A program made the translations under genes and the position numbers. Shown in pieces: positions 52,390 through 61,377 of a stretch of DNA of 64,000 nt. Origin of the DNA: Bordetella parapertussis (GTDB lineage Bacteria > Pseudomonadota > Gammaproteobacteria > Burkholderiales > Burkholderiaceae_B); assembly GCA_945872285.1 (NCBI GenBank), contig CAMBZR010000002.1, forward strand, positions 28,891 through 92,890. The letters are read 5' to 3'. The notes under the pieces are model-generated. The model searched no databases, was not told the origin of the DNA, and was given only the letters and a program-made list of their open reading frames with translations. How positions within the stretch are numbered: position 1 is the first letter of the stretch; each line of letters starts with the position of its first letter.

Positions 52390-53901
52390 ATGAAACTCAG
52401 CTACCGAACCTTACTTGCTACCACGCTAATCGCCTGTCTACCAATGATCGCGAACGCGCAGACGCTGCGCATTGGCCTGGCAGAAGACCCTGACCTGCTT
52501 GACCCGACGCTCGCGCGCTCGTTTGTCGGGCGCCTGGTATTTATGTCTTTGTGCGACAAGCTCTTTGACATTGATGAAAAGCTTAATATCGTGCCGCAAC
52601 TGGCCACCGGCTATGAATGGTCAGCCGATAGCAAAGCCCTGACACTGAAGCTGCGCGAAGGCGTGACGTTTCATGATGGCGAAAAAATGGATGCCGAGGC
52701 TGTTAAATACAATCTCGAGCGCCACAAAACACTCAAGGGTTCGAGTCGCTCGGGCGAACTGCGCCCTGTGACCTCGATAGACGTGCTCGACGCCAACACG
52801 GTGCGCTTAAACTTAAGCGCGCCGTTCTCCCCTCTGCTCGCAGTGCTAGCTGATCGGGCCGGCATGATCATATCGCCCAAAGCCGGAAAAGCACTGGGCG
52901 AGAAGTTCAGCAGCAGCCCAGTGTGTTCAGGCCCCTTTAAATTTGTAGACCGTGTCGCACAAGATCGCATCACGCTCGAGCGCTTTAGCGCCTACTGGAA
53001 CAAAGACGCGGTGCATTTTGATAAGGTGATCTACACACCGATCACCGACGCGACCGTGCGTTTAGCTAATTTGCGCTCAGGGCAATTTGATTTCATTGAG
53101 CGGGCCGCCTCAAGTGATATTGCCTCGATTCAAAAAGATCCAAAACTCAAGTTCAGCAAGATCACTGAAATCGGCTATCAAGGTATCACCATCAACACCG
53201 GTAAAACCGAGCGTGCGCAAAGCCAACCGCTTGGCCAATCTGCCAAGGTACGCGAAGCGTTTGAGCTTTCGCTTGATCGCGCAGGGATCGTACAGGTCGC
53301 GATGGACGGCCAAGCGACACCCGGCAATCAATGGGTTGCCCCCAGCAATAGCTTTTACGCGAAGAATGTGCCGGTACCGAAGCGAGACCTCGCCCGCGCA
53401 CGCGCTTTACTAAAAGAAGCCGGGGTCACGAACCCAAGCTTTACACTCATGACTCCCACCACCTCTGATTCGCAAAAGATCGCGCAGGTTGTGCAAGCCA
53501 TGGCCAAAGAAGCGGGGTTCAACGTCAAGATTCAATCGACTGAGTTTGCAACGTCACTGAGCTTGGCAGATAAAGGGGACTTTGATGCCTATGTCCTGGG
53601 CTGGAGCGGTCGTGCCGACCCCGATGGCAATATTTATAACTTTATCGGTTGCAAGCAGCCTTCAAACTATTCAGGCTACTGCGTACCTGAGGTAGATGCC
53701 TTGCTCAACGATTCACGCAGCAAGCTGCAACCCGCCGAGCGCTTAGCCTCTTATCAAGGTATCGCTGCGCAGCTAAACAAAGATCGTCCTTTGATTTACT
53801 TGTATCACCGCGATTGGCTATGGGCTTACTCAAACAAGCTTGCGGGGCTTCGTGAAGTCCCTGACGGGTTGCTGCGCGTGACTGGCTTAAAACTAAACTA
53901 A
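52390..53901 (+). CDS. peptide/nickel-type ABC substrate-binding protein (DppA/GsiB-like), 503 aa
   Basis: This is a periplasmic class C binding protein (SBP_bac_5). The signal peptide is of about 23 residues (cleavage at A-N-A-Q). The mature start L-R-I-G-L-A-E-D-P-D-L-L-D-P-T-L and the segment L-T-L-K-L-R-E-G-V-T-F-H-D-G (about 89-102) are the family signatures. The closing region has W-S-G-R-A-D-P-D-G-N and Y-L-Y-H-R-D-W. agggaa lies upstream. The order DppD-DppF-SBP-DppB-DppC with DUF1028 in front, and a gamma-glutamyltransferase-like gene about 6 kb further on, makes a role in oligopeptide or gamma-glutamyl peptide uptake plausible. Confidence 0.92.
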   Translation: MKLSYRTLLATTLIACLPMIANAQTLRIGLAEDPDLLDPTLARSFVGRLVFMSLCDKLFDIDEKLNIVPQLATGYEWSADSKALTLKLREGVTFHDGEKMDAEAVKYNLERHKTLKGSSRSGELRPVTSIDVLDANTVRLNLSAPFSPLLAVLADRAGMIISPKAGKALGEKFSSSPVCSGPFKFVDRVAQDRITLERFSAYWNKDAVHFDKVIYTPITDATVRLANLRSGQFDFIERAASSDIASIQKDPKLKFSKITEIGYQGITINTGKTERAQSQPLGQSAKVREAFELSLDRAGIVQVAMDGQATPGNQWVAPSNSFYAKNVPVPKRDLARARALLKEAGVTNPSFTLMTPTTSDSQKIAQVVQAMAKEAGFNVKIQSTEFATSLSLADKGDFDAYVLGWSGRADPDGNIYNFIGCKQPSNYSGYCVPEVDALLNDSRSKLQPAERLASYQGIAAQLNKDRPLIYLYHRDWLWAYSNKLAGLREVPDGLLRVTGLKLN

Positions 53902-53922
53902 AGCCGCCAATAAGATCGCTTC

Positions 53923-54864
53923 ATGTTTACCTTTTTCGTGCGTCGCCTCCTCACCTTGATACCAACACTCGTGTTCGTATCCATGCTGATTTTTAGCCTG
54001 CAGCAATTGCTGCCGGGCGACCCAGCCTTGGTGCTTGCCGGAGAAGACCCTAGCCCTGAAGCGATCGCCCATATCCGTGCCAAGCTACACCTCGATGATC
54101 CGCTACCGGTACGCTACGGTTACTGGATCGCAGGTGTCTTGCACGGGGATTTGGGTGAGTCGGCACGCACCCATCAACCGGTACTTGAACTCATCTTGCA
54201 AAAGCTTCCGGTCACGATTGAGCTGGCGCTTTTGGCTCTGCTGATTGCGTTAGTCATTAGCCTCCCCGCAGGTATTGTGTCGGCAGTCTACAAAGGCAGT
54301 GCAATAGATACGGGTGCAACGGTCTTCGCACTCACGGGGCTGTCTACACCAAACTTTTGGCTGGGGATCATGTTGATCCTGCTATTTTCAGTAGAGCTAG
54401 GATGGCTACCTGCCTCGGGCTATGTCAGCCCTTTCGAGAACTTGCGCGCCAACCTCGCTTCGATGATTATGCCCGCCTTTGTATTGGGCAACGCCATTGC
54501 CGCCTCACTCATGCGGCACATGCGCAGTTCGATGCTGCAAGAGCTTGGTTCGGATTACGTGCGTACGGCACGTGCCAAGGGCCTCAGCGAACGCGTCGTG
54601 GTGCTCAAACATGCGTTGCGCAATGCCCTAACGCCCGTCATCACCTTAGGCGCGCTTGAACTTGGCACCTTATTATCAGGTGCCGTACTGACCGAGCAGG
54701 TCTTTACGATTCCCGGCTTTGGCAAACTCATCATTGATGCCGTCTTTAATCGTGATTACGCCGTGGTGCAAGGCGTCGTGCTGGTGACCGCAACGACCTA
54801 CATCATGCTCAACTTGTTTGCAGACATGGCCTACTTTATGTTGAATCCTCGCCTGCGCAAATGA
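53923..54864 (+). CDS. peptide ABC transporter permease DppB-like, 313 aa
   Basis: This is a six-helix permease. The N-terminal F-F-V-R-R-L-L-T-L-I-P-T-L helix, P-G-D-P-A (about 31-35) and V-R-Y-G-Y-W are DppB hallmarks. The EAA loop reads Y-V-R-T-A-R-A-K-G-L (about 208-217), followed by H-A-L-R-N-A-L-T-P-V. It precedes and overlaps the DppC-like gene by four bases (ATGA). Confidence 0.93.
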   Translation: MFTFFVRRLLTLIPTLVFVSMLIFSLQQLLPGDPALVLAGEDPSPEAIAHIRAKLHLDDPLPVRYGYWIAGVLHGDLGESARTHQPVLELILQKLPVTIELALLALLIALVISLPAGIVSAVYKGSAIDTGATVFALTGLSTPNFWLGIMLILLFSVELGWLPASGYVSPFENLRANLASMIMPAFVLGNAIAASLMRHMRSSMLQELGSDYVRTARAKGLSERVVVLKHALRNALTPVITLGALELGTLLSGAVLTEQVFTIPGFGKLIIDAVFNRDYAVVQGVVLVTATTYIMLNLFADMAYFMLNPRLRK

Positions 54865-55757
54865 TGAATCACGCCACCACCTCAAATACGGCTCTTGCGC
54901 CCACAGCCCTCAAAAAAGAGCCGGGGCCTTGGCTGCGTGCGTGGCGTAAGCTCAGACGTAATCGTAAAGGAATGTTTGGGCTTTACGTGGTACTGCTTTT
55001 TGTTGCGATGGCAATTTTTGCGCCCCTGATTTCACCTTTTGATCCGATCGAGGCGAGCTGGAGTGCGATTCGCAAGGCGCCTACTGGTACGCATTGGTTT
55101 GGCACCGATGAACTCGGTCGCGATGTACTGGCGCGTGTCATTTGGGGTGCACGCGCGTCGCTGTTAGCGGGCGTGGTGTCTGTGGCGATTTCGCTGCTCA
55201 CTGGCGTCACCATTGGTATGTTGGCTGGTTTTTTAGGCGGCACTGTTGATAGCCTCATCTCACGCGCAACCGATGCGTTTTTAGCGTGCCCTTTTTTGAT
55301 TCTTGCCATTGCCTTAGCGGCGTTTTTAGGGCCAAGTCTGACTAATGCGATGATTGCCATTGGGGTATCAGCTTCGCCGATCTTCGTACGTTTAACCCGC
55401 GCGCAAGTCTTGCAGATCAAAGTTGAGGATTATGTTGAAGCCGCGCGCGCGGTGGGTTGCCATCCGTTTCGGATTGCCGTGTCACATATCTTACCTAACG
55501 TGACTGCACCCTTGATCGTACAAGCGTCGCTGGCGATCGCGTCAGCCGTGATCGCAGAAGCCAGTTTGTCATTTTTAGGCCTCGGCCAACAGCCGCCGGA
55601 TCCTAGCTGGGGCAGTATGCTCAATACGGCAAAAAACTTTATGGAAACCGCACCTTGGATGGCCGTCTGGCCCGGCCTGGCGATTTTTGTATTGGTACTG
55701 TCGTTTAATTTGTTAGGCGATGGCTTGCGCGATGCGCTTGATCCGAAACATCGGTAA
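54861..55757 (+). CDS. peptide ABC transporter permease DppC-like, 298 aa
   Basis: This is the second permease. The cytoplasmic start R-A-W-R-K-L-R-R-N-R-K-G-M is typical of DppC, as are H-W-F-G-T-D-E-L-G-R-D-V-L (about 74-86) and A-A-R-A-V-G-C-H-P-F (EAA loop, about 194-203). The final segment N-L-L-G-D-G-L-R-D-A-L-D-P closes the family pattern. It completes the DUF1028-DppDF-SBP-DppBC operon. Confidence 0.93.
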   Translation: MMNHATTSNTALAPTALKKEPGPWLRAWRKLRRNRKGMFGLYVVLLFVAMAIFAPLISPFDPIEASWSAIRKAPTGTHWFGTDELGRDVLARVIWGARASLLAGVVSVAISLLTGVTIGMLAGFLGGTVDSLISRATDAFLACPFLILAIALAAFLGPSLTNAMIAIGVSASPIFVRLTRAQVLQIKVEDYVEAARAVGCHPFRIAVSHILPNVTAPLIVQASLAIASAVIAEASLSFLGLGQQPPDPSWGSMLNTAKNFMETAPWMAVWPGLAIFVLVLSFNLLGDGLRDALDPKHR

Positions 55758-55759
55758 GG

Positions 55760-55791
55760 TGGCTGTAATCGTCGTTCGAAAAGCCATTTTT
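55760..55791 (+). terminator. possible terminator after peptide transporter operon
   Basis: TGGCT and AGCCA form a short stem directly followed by TTTTT. The 17-base loop is long, so the terminator call is tentative, but the location just after the last dpp gene fits. Confidence 0.35.
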
Positions 55792-55911
55792 ACCTCTACA
55801 GGTTTCGCATAGTGAGCACTCTACCGAGCCACAGACCAGCGAACAAGTAGAAAATGGTAAGCAAATGTAATACTCTTTCAACATGAAACAAAAAATTACG
55901 AGACAGCTTTT

Positions 55912-57687
55912 ATGAACCTTGGTCAACCCACCTTTGTTGCCGCGCCAAATACGCTCGATCACGCCCTTGCCACCCAATGGCTCAGTCAGTTTGGAGCCGC
56001 ACTTGCGCACCTAGATAAGCCAGGTATCGCAGCCTTATTTGACACCGACTGCCACTGGCGCGACTTGTTCGCGTTTACCTGGTCTATCACACCAAGCGAG
56101 GGCGTCGACAATATCGCAAACTCGATCTTGATCAAGCAAGCCAGCGTCAAGGCGCGCGACTTTAAACTGGCCGAAGGTCGTCAAAGCCCCCGTCGTTTGA
56201 AGCGGATTGGTGTCGATGTACTCGAGGTCTTGTTTCAGTTTGAAACCGACATCGGCCATTGCTATGGCGTACTGCGCTTATTGGCGAGCGATCCCTCAAA
56301 AGCCTTTCAGCTACTCACCAGCCTAAATGAGCTAACAGGCTTTGAAGAGCAAACCGGCAAACGCCGCCCGACAGGTGCGGCCTATTCGCGTAACTTTGGT
56401 GGCACCAACTGGCAAGATCAACGCCTTGAAAACCAGGCCTACAACGATCGCGAGCCTACCGTTTTAATCGTGGGAGGTGGCCAGTCTGGTCTAAGTGTTG
56501 CAGCCTCGCTTGTCTTATTAGGGATCGACACCTTACTGATCGACAAATATCCACGCATTGGTGATAGCTGGCGCAAGCGCTATCACTCCTTGGCCTTACA
56601 CAACATCACCGACCTCAATAACCTGCCTCACTTGCCGTTTCCACCTCACTGGCCTTCATACTTGCCCAAAGACATGCTGGGCAACTGGCTTGAAGTCTAT
56701 GCACAAACAATGGAAATCAATAACTGGACCAATACCGAGCTTGGCAGCGCCACCTACGATGAGAGCGAGTGTCGCTGGACCGCTGTGCTGCGTAACAATG
56801 ATGGGGCCGAGCGTACTGTGCGCCCGCGTCATTTGATTTTTGCAAACGGCTTGGTAGGCAAGCCAAGCATGCCTGACTTGCCAGGGCTCAAAGACTTTAA
56901 AGGCGAGGTGATGCACACCAGCGCCTTTAGTAGCGGCGCAAACTGGAAAGGCAAAAGAGCGCTCGTACTTGGTACGGGCACAAGCGCGCACGACGTCGCA
57001 CAAGACTTACATAGCAACGGTGCAGACACAACGATCATTCAGCGTGGCTCAACAACCGTTGTCAGCATCGACCCAAGCTTGACACTCACCTACGGTTTAT
57101 ATGATGGCATCACGATCGATGATGGTGATTTGCTTTCAAGCATCAACACGCTGCCAGTCGCCAAGCGAAACTTCAAACAAGTCACTGCGCGTATGGTCGA
57201 TTTGGATAAAAAACTCATCGAGGGTCTAATTGCTCGCGGCTTTAAGTGGGACAAAGGCGATGATGATACGGGCTACCAGTTAAAAATTCGCACGCGTTAC
57301 GGTGGCTATTATCTGAACGCTGGTTGCTCAGAGTTGATTGTCAGTGGCGATATCGGCTTATTACAGTTCGACCAGATCGAGCGCTTCGCACCTGAAGGCG
57401 CGCTCATGAAAGATGGCTCGCTCAAGCCAGCGGATTTACTGATTATGGGAACAGGTTATGTTCCTCAAGAAGTGGTTGTCCAAGAACTACTCGGTACTGA
57501 CATTGCTGAAAAAATTGGTCCAGTTTGGGGGATCGCGCCCGATGGCGAAATGAACAACATGTGGCGCCGCACCGCGCAAGAAGGCCTATGGTTTGTGGGC
57601 GGCAGCTTTACCAACTGCCGAATCTATTCACGCTACGTGGCCATGCAGATTAAAGCGATCGAAGAAGGATTGGTACCGCGAAGCTAA
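55912..57687 (+). CDS. flavin-containing monooxygenase with N-terminal NTF2-like domain, 591 aa
   Basis: This is a cytoplasmic FAD/NADPH oxygenase. Residues about 20-145 look like a SnoaL/NTF2-type alpha+beta domain, which precedes the oxygenase part. The FAD-binding site is V-L-I-V-G-G-G-Q-S-G-L-S (184-195), and the NADPH site is V-L-G-T-G-T-S-A-H-D (about 349-358). F-A-N-G-L-V-G-K-P and L-L-I-M-G-T-G-Y (about 509-516) are the ATG-type linker regions of FMO/Baeyer-Villiger-like enzymes. It is 154 bases after the dpp operon on the same strand, but a possible terminator lies between. The substrate is unknown. Confidence 0.88.
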   Translation: MNLGQPTFVAAPNTLDHALATQWLSQFGAALAHLDKPGIAALFDTDCHWRDLFAFTWSITPSEGVDNIANSILIKQASVKARDFKLAEGRQSPRRLKRIGVDVLEVLFQFETDIGHCYGVLRLLASDPSKAFQLLTSLNELTGFEEQTGKRRPTGAAYSRNFGGTNWQDQRLENQAYNDREPTVLIVGGGQSGLSVAASLVLLGIDTLLIDKYPRIGDSWRKRYHSLALHNITDLNNLPHLPFPPHWPSYLPKDMLGNWLEVYAQTMEINNWTNTELGSATYDESECRWTAVLRNNDGAERTVRPRHLIFANGLVGKPSMPDLPGLKDFKGEVMHTSAFSSGANWKGKRALVLGTGTSAHDVAQDLHSNGADTTIIQRGSTTVVSIDPSLTLTYGLYDGITIDDGDLLSSINTLPVAKRNFKQVTARMVDLDKKLIEGLIARGFKWDKGDDDTGYQLKIRTRYGGYYLNAGCSELIVSGDIGLLQFDQIERFAPEGALMKDGSLKPADLLIMGTGYVPQEVVVQELLGTDIAEKIGPVWGIAPDGEMNNMWRRTAQEGLWFVGGSFTNCRIYSRYVAMQIKAIEEGLVPRS

Positions 57688-57696
57688 GCCTCAAAG

Positions 57697-57721
57697 GCGA
57701 CACGTAAGACTTGTCGCTTTT
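57697..57721. terminator. hairpin terminator after monooxygenase gene
   Basis: GCGACA and TGTCGC form a 6-base stem across a 9-base loop followed by TTTT. It lies between the monooxygenase stop and the convergent vapC stop. Confidence 0.65.
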
Positions 57722-57723
57722 GT

Positions 57724-58131
57724 TCAAGGGCGTGCGTTCGACCAGTTCTCTAAACTTAAGCCAGGGATATAGCGAAACGCCTTATCGTTCGACACTAATG
57801 TGCAACCGGTACTTAGAGCGTGGCTCGCGATTAGCAAGTCTAAAGGCGAAAGCGTCTTACCTTTGGACTCGACTTTTACCTTCGCTATCGCATAGCGCTC
57901 TGCGGCCTGTCGATCCCAGGCTAAAACATCAACACGTTGCAAAAACTCGCTAACGATTTTATTCAGCTTCTTTGCAGCGGGGCGTTTGCCAACTCCATAA
58001 AGCAATTCTGCCTCAGTAATGGACGAAATGCATAAAGATCGCATCGGCACTCCCAACAACCTAGTCGTGACGACCGGCTGATTTTTTATAAAATCACTGA
58101 CCGTGTTCGTATCGAGCATGTACTGGATCAT
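57724..58131 (-). CDS. vapC: type II toxin VapC (PIN-domain ribonuclease), 135 aa
   Basis: This is a PIN-domain endoribonuclease toxin. The acidic active-site set is complete: Asp7 (M-L-D-T-N), Glu42 (T-E-A-E-L), Asp98 (S-P-L-D-L-L) and Asp116 (S-N-D-K). The motif Y-M-L-D-T-N at the N-terminus and the length (135) are typical of VapC. Its ATG overlaps the vapB stop by four bases, the usual antitoxin-first coupling. The lack of neighbouring mobile elements does not exclude acquisition by transfer. Confidence 0.92.
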   Translation of the reverse strand: MIQYMLDTNTVSDFIKNQPVVTTRLLGVPMRSLCISSITEAELLYGVGKRPAAKKLNKIVSEFLQRVDVLAWDRQAAERYAIAKVKVESKGKTLSPLDLLIASHALSTGCTLVSNDKAFRYIPGLSLENWSNARP

Positions 58132-58388
58132 TCAGTCCACCCTTCGAAGGGATCCCTTGGCTTTTCAGCTTTTGGGCGCTCTGCCTGAGAAAGAAAACTG
58201 TCGGGGACCACCGCTGCGGCTTGAGCCGCAAAAAATGTATCCCACGAATCGGGTTTTGAAGAAAGAATAATGTCCCCAGTAACAGGATCTTTACGAATGA
58301 ATACTTCTTTCGTCTCAAATCGATAGGCCAGCGGCAACCGGACGGCTTGGCTGCGCCCATTGATAAAAATTTTGGCAACATCACTCAT
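58128..58388 (-). CDS. vapB: type II antitoxin VapB (AbrB/SpoVT fold), 86 aa
   Basis: The N-terminal swapped-hairpin DNA-binding domain starts A-K-I-F-I-N-G-R-S-Q-A-V-R-L-P (5-19), the VapB/MazE signature. The C-terminal half (about 45-86) is Pro/Glu/Ala-rich and would wrap the toxin. The ATG at 58388 gives the normal length; the frame is open to 58445 without support for that start. It would neutralise VapC and repress its own promoter, probably at the palindrome at 58437. Confidence 0.9.
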   Translation of the reverse strand: MSDVAKIFINGRSQAVRLPLAYRFETKEVFIRKDPVTGDIILSSKPDSWDTFFAAQAAAVVPDSFLSQAERPKAEKPRDPFEGWTE

Positions 58389-58436
58389 AATCTCTGACTC
58401 TAAGTTCCGAGTTATTAGTGTACGGTTCAAGTTGGT

Positions 58437-58452
58437 ATATATCAAGATATAT
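58437..58452. promoter_or_regulatory. palindromic operator upstream of vapBC
   Basis: ATATATC-AA-GATATAT is a perfect 7-base inverted repeat about 50 bases upstream of the vapB ATG, in the divergent gap to pirin. VapB proteins autoregulate through AT-rich dyads of this sort. The same site may affect the pirin promoter. Confidence 0.6.
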
Positions 58453-58529
58453 TCCTTTTAAAAATCAAGCGTCTATAATGCCTGAATTCATCCCGCATAT
58501 GTGTATCTTGATGTAACAAAGGCTTGATC

Positions 58530-59231
58530 ATGCTCACTCTCAGAAAATCTCAAGACCGTGGTTATGCAGATCATGGCTGGCTGAAAAGTTTTCACTCCTT
58601 TTTATTTGCTGGATACCGCGACGCGGAATTTATGGGCTGGGGTAGTCTGCGCGTCATCAATGAAGATCGCATCGAGGCGGGTCAAGGTTTTGGCGAACAT
58701 GGTCACCAAAATATGGAAATTATTAGCTATGTCCTCTCGGGTGAGCTTGCGCATCGCGATAGCTTAGGCAATGTCAAAGGCATCCCGCCAGGTGATGTGC
58801 AACGCATGAGTGCCGGCACTGGCGTGCAACACAGCGAATTCAATCACGCCAAGGGCCAACAGACTCACTTTTTGCAAATTTGGCTTATGCCTAACCAGCA
58901 GAATGTGAAACCAAGTTACGAGCAAAAGACTGTACCTTCGCAAAAAAAACAAGGCGCACTCGTTTTGATTGCGTCCGACGAAGGCAAGGACGATGCCGTC
59001 AAGATTTACGCTGATGCCAAACTTTATGCAGGCTTGTTTGAGCATACTCAAACAGCAAGCCTCACGCTTGACTCAACTCGTAAAGCCTACGTTCACCTGA
59101 TTAAGGGCGAACTCAAGGTGAACGACCACAGTCTTAGCGCGGGCGACGCCTTGTTGGTGTCAGACGAAACTGAACTGACGATAACAAACGGCCAAGGTGC
59201 CGAGGTTCTAGTGTTTGATTTGGCTGCTTAA
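58530..59231 (+). CDS. pirin-family (YhhW-like) cupin protein, 233 aa
   Basis: This is a bicupin of the pirin family. The metal ligands are all present: His57 and His59 (F-G-E-H-G-H), His101 and Glu103 (V-Q-H-S-E-F). R-D-A-E-F-M-G-W-G-S-L-R-V-I-N-E-D-R at 30-47 is the family pattern. Bacterial pirins such as E. coli YhhW have quercetinase activity in vitro, but the physiological role is unclear. The ATG at 58530 has aaagg seven bases upstream; a TTG at 58524 is less likely. It is divergent from vapBC. Confidence 0.93.
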   Translation: MLTLRKSQDRGYADHGWLKSFHSFLFAGYRDAEFMGWGSLRVINEDRIEAGQGFGEHGHQNMEIISYVLSGELAHRDSLGNVKGIPPGDVQRMSAGTGVQHSEFNHAKGQQTHFLQIWLMPNQQNVKPSYEQKTVPSQKKQGALVLIASDEGKDDAVKIYADAKLYAGLFEHTQTASLTLDSTRKAYVHLIKGELKVNDHSLSAGDALLVSDETELTITNGQGAEVLVFDLAA

Positions 59232-59349
59232 AAGAGCCATCAAACGCATACACGCTTAAAAATATCTAGCTCCACTCTGCACCATTGAAGTCCAAGCCAG
59301 CAAAGCTCTCGGAGGCCTTGCAGCTCACGCGCTATACGTAGACCGAGTC

Positions 59350-60033
59350 TTATTCTCGAAAATCGCGAACGATTTTTCCGTGCGCCACAGCAGCCTGTTC
59401 GTACTCTGGTTTGCGCCAAGTTTCAACCAAAGCCTCAGCGTACCAGCGCTGCATACTTGGTAGGCTCAGCATCCTTTCAACATATGACTGTGCCGGTTGA
59501 CTTAACTGCAAGCCATAGCTTTGCACTCTGAAAATGACAGGGGCAAAAAATGCGTCAACAATGCCATATTCTTTGCCGGCAAGATAAGGGCCACCAAATT
59601 TTGCAAACCCTTCAAGCCATAAAGCATCAATACGCTCAACGTCTGCCCGCAAGCCTTCGTCGATTTTCTCGAGAGCCACACGGATGCCGCAATTCATTGG
59701 GCAAAGGCTACGAAGCGTCTGAAACCCCGAATGCATTTCAGCTGCCGCACTACGCGCCCAAGCACGAGCACGAGCAGTCGTATCGATAGGCCAACAACCC
59801 GGATGTTGCTCAGCGACGTACTCGCAGATTGCGAGCGAATCCCAAATCAATAAACCATTATCTTCAAGACACGGCACTTTACTTGTGGGCGAAAACGCTT
59901 TAAACGCTGAAGGTTGTGATCCGGTTGCAAAAGGCACCAAAACCTCTTCGAACTCAATACCGCGCGCTTGCAATAGGGCCCACGGCCTCAGCGACCAAGA
60001 CGAGTAGTTTTTATTTGCGATATATAACTTCAA
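59350..60033 (-). CDS. glutathione S-transferase family protein, 227 aa
   Basis: This is a cytosolic GST with a thioredoxin-like N-terminal domain (about 1-80): L-Y-I-A-N-K-N-Y-S-S-W-S-L-R-P-W, then S-K-V-P-C-L-E-D (about 52-59; cis-Pro loop), and I-W-D-S-L-A-I-C-E-Y (63-72) binding the gamma-glutamyl part. The C-terminal helical domain follows. The TTG at 60033 with aaaaggg upstream is the only plausible start, as no in-frame ATG lies near. The Y-S-S-W-S group is common in Proteobacteria with no assigned substrate. Confidence 0.9.
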   Translation of the reverse strand: MKLYIANKNYSSWSLRPWALLQARGIEFEEVLVPFATGSQPSAFKAFSPTSKVPCLEDNGLLIWDSLAICEYVAEQHPGCWPIDTTARARAWARSAAAEMHSGFQTLRSLCPMNCGIRVALEKIDEGLRADVERIDALWLEGFAKFGGPYLAGKEYGIVDAFFAPVIFRVQSYGLQLSQPAQSYVERMLSLPSMQRWYAEALVETWRKPEYEQAAVAHGKIVRDFRE

Positions 60034-60136
60034 CTTGAATCCCTTTTCTAGACGACCTGAGTCAATGGTATCGAAAATTTAGTTTATATTGAAACGACCA
60101 AAGATTCTCTGACTCGATAAGAATACGAATCCGCTC

Positions 60137-61351
60137 ATGCGCCTCATCCTAGCTGCGACCTTTGCCAACCTTCCCTTCGGTACGATTTACGCCTTCAGCG
60201 TGTTTCTGAAGTCGATGGAGGCCATGCTTTCACTGACACGCTCGGATATGGGCGTGATCTTTGGACTCTGTACGGTCATGTTCGCAACGGGTATGAACAT
60301 CGCACCGATGGTGTATACCCGGCTCTCGACTGGGGCCGTTCTGCTGATCACCTGTGTCACCGGGGCTCTGGGCTTGGCGCTGGCCTCACAAGCTCAAGGA
60401 TTTTGGTCACTGCTCTTTGGATACGCCATCCTTTTCGGTGTAGGGGGAGGCGTCGCATTTACCACTGCCCAACAAATCGTCAACCTCGTGCCTACCAAAC
60501 ACCGTGGTTTGCTCAATGGCTACGTTGTAGGTTTGTATCCACTCGGGGCGATGCTTGGTGCGCCCTTACTGGGGTGGTCGGTCGAACAGATGGGCTTGCG
60601 GCAGACCTTATTGAATTTGGGGCTAGTCGTGCTGATTAGCGGTCTCATCGCAGTTTGGCTCACCGGCTTGCACAGCCACATCCCAAAAGCGAATGCCAAC
60701 GCCACCACTGCGACTAACCTTGAGACAAACAGGCAGCCATCTTATTTGGGAATCACCCAATGGCCACTATTTTTGAGAATCGCCATCGTATTTTTCTTAG
60801 CAGCCTCTGCTGGCTTAATGGTCATGAGTCAGTCTGCCGGCATCGTTCAGTCTTATGGCGGCGGCACTCAATTTTCGATCGGAGCGACCTCTTTCATCAC
60901 AGGCATGATTGCTGCTGCACGTATCACCGGCGGCTGGCTGATGGATCGCTTTAGCCTCAGACAGGTAATGACGGCTGCTCATATCTGGTCATTGACCGGC
61001 GCTCTGATGCTGACCCTATGGCCAAGCCCAGAAGTTGCTTTGATTGCTCTGGCCATGGTGGGGATGGGTTACGGCTTTGTCTCTGGCTCAACCGCCGGTG
61101 GCATTGGCATGCACTGGCCCGCGGCCCAATTCGGAATCGTGGCCAGCAGAATATATATCGGCTGGTGCGTGGCTGCCGTGTGCCTACCGGTTTTAGCAGG
61201 GTGGCTGTTTGACTGGAGCAACACCTACCGCTCTTCAATCTGGATCGCGGCGGCCGTAAATGTAGTCGGCATCATTTTTGCAATGCGCTTGCCACCACGA
61301 CCTACCCAAACGCTTACCACGGCATCGGACGAAGTTCGAAGCTCTGCGTAA
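60137..61351 (+). CDS. MFS transporter (oxalate/formate antiporter-like), 404 aa
   Basis: This is a twelve-helix facilitator. The start I-L-A-A-T-F-A-N-L-P-F-G-T-I-Y-A-F-S-V-F and G-G-G-V-A-F-T-T-A-Q-Q-I-V-N (helix 4 region, about 110-123) resemble OFA-type carriers, and G-W-L-M-D-R-F-S-L-R (about 261-270) is the motif A copy of the second half. It is unpaired, divergent from the GST gene and convergent with the Bug/GGT pair. Confidence 0.88.
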   Translation: MRLILAATFANLPFGTIYAFSVFLKSMEAMLSLTRSDMGVIFGLCTVMFATGMNIAPMVYTRLSTGAVLLITCVTGALGLALASQAQGFWSLLFGYAILFGVGGGVAFTTAQQIVNLVPTKHRGLLNGYVVGLYPLGAMLGAPLLGWSVEQMGLRQTLLNLGLVVLISGLIAVWLTGLHSHIPKANANATTATNLETNRQPSYLGITQWPLFLRIAIVFFLAASAGLMVMSQSAGIVQSYGGGTQFSIGATSFITGMIAAARITGGWLMDRFSLRQVMTAAHIWSLTGALMLTLWPSPEVALIALAMVGMGYGFVSGSTAGGIGMHWPAAQFGIVASRIYIGWCVAAVCLPVLAGWLFDWSNTYRSSIWIAAAVNVVGIIFAMRLPPRPTQTLTTASDEVRSSA

Positions 61352-61377
61352 GGGACTTATCTACCCATTGCTCGCAC

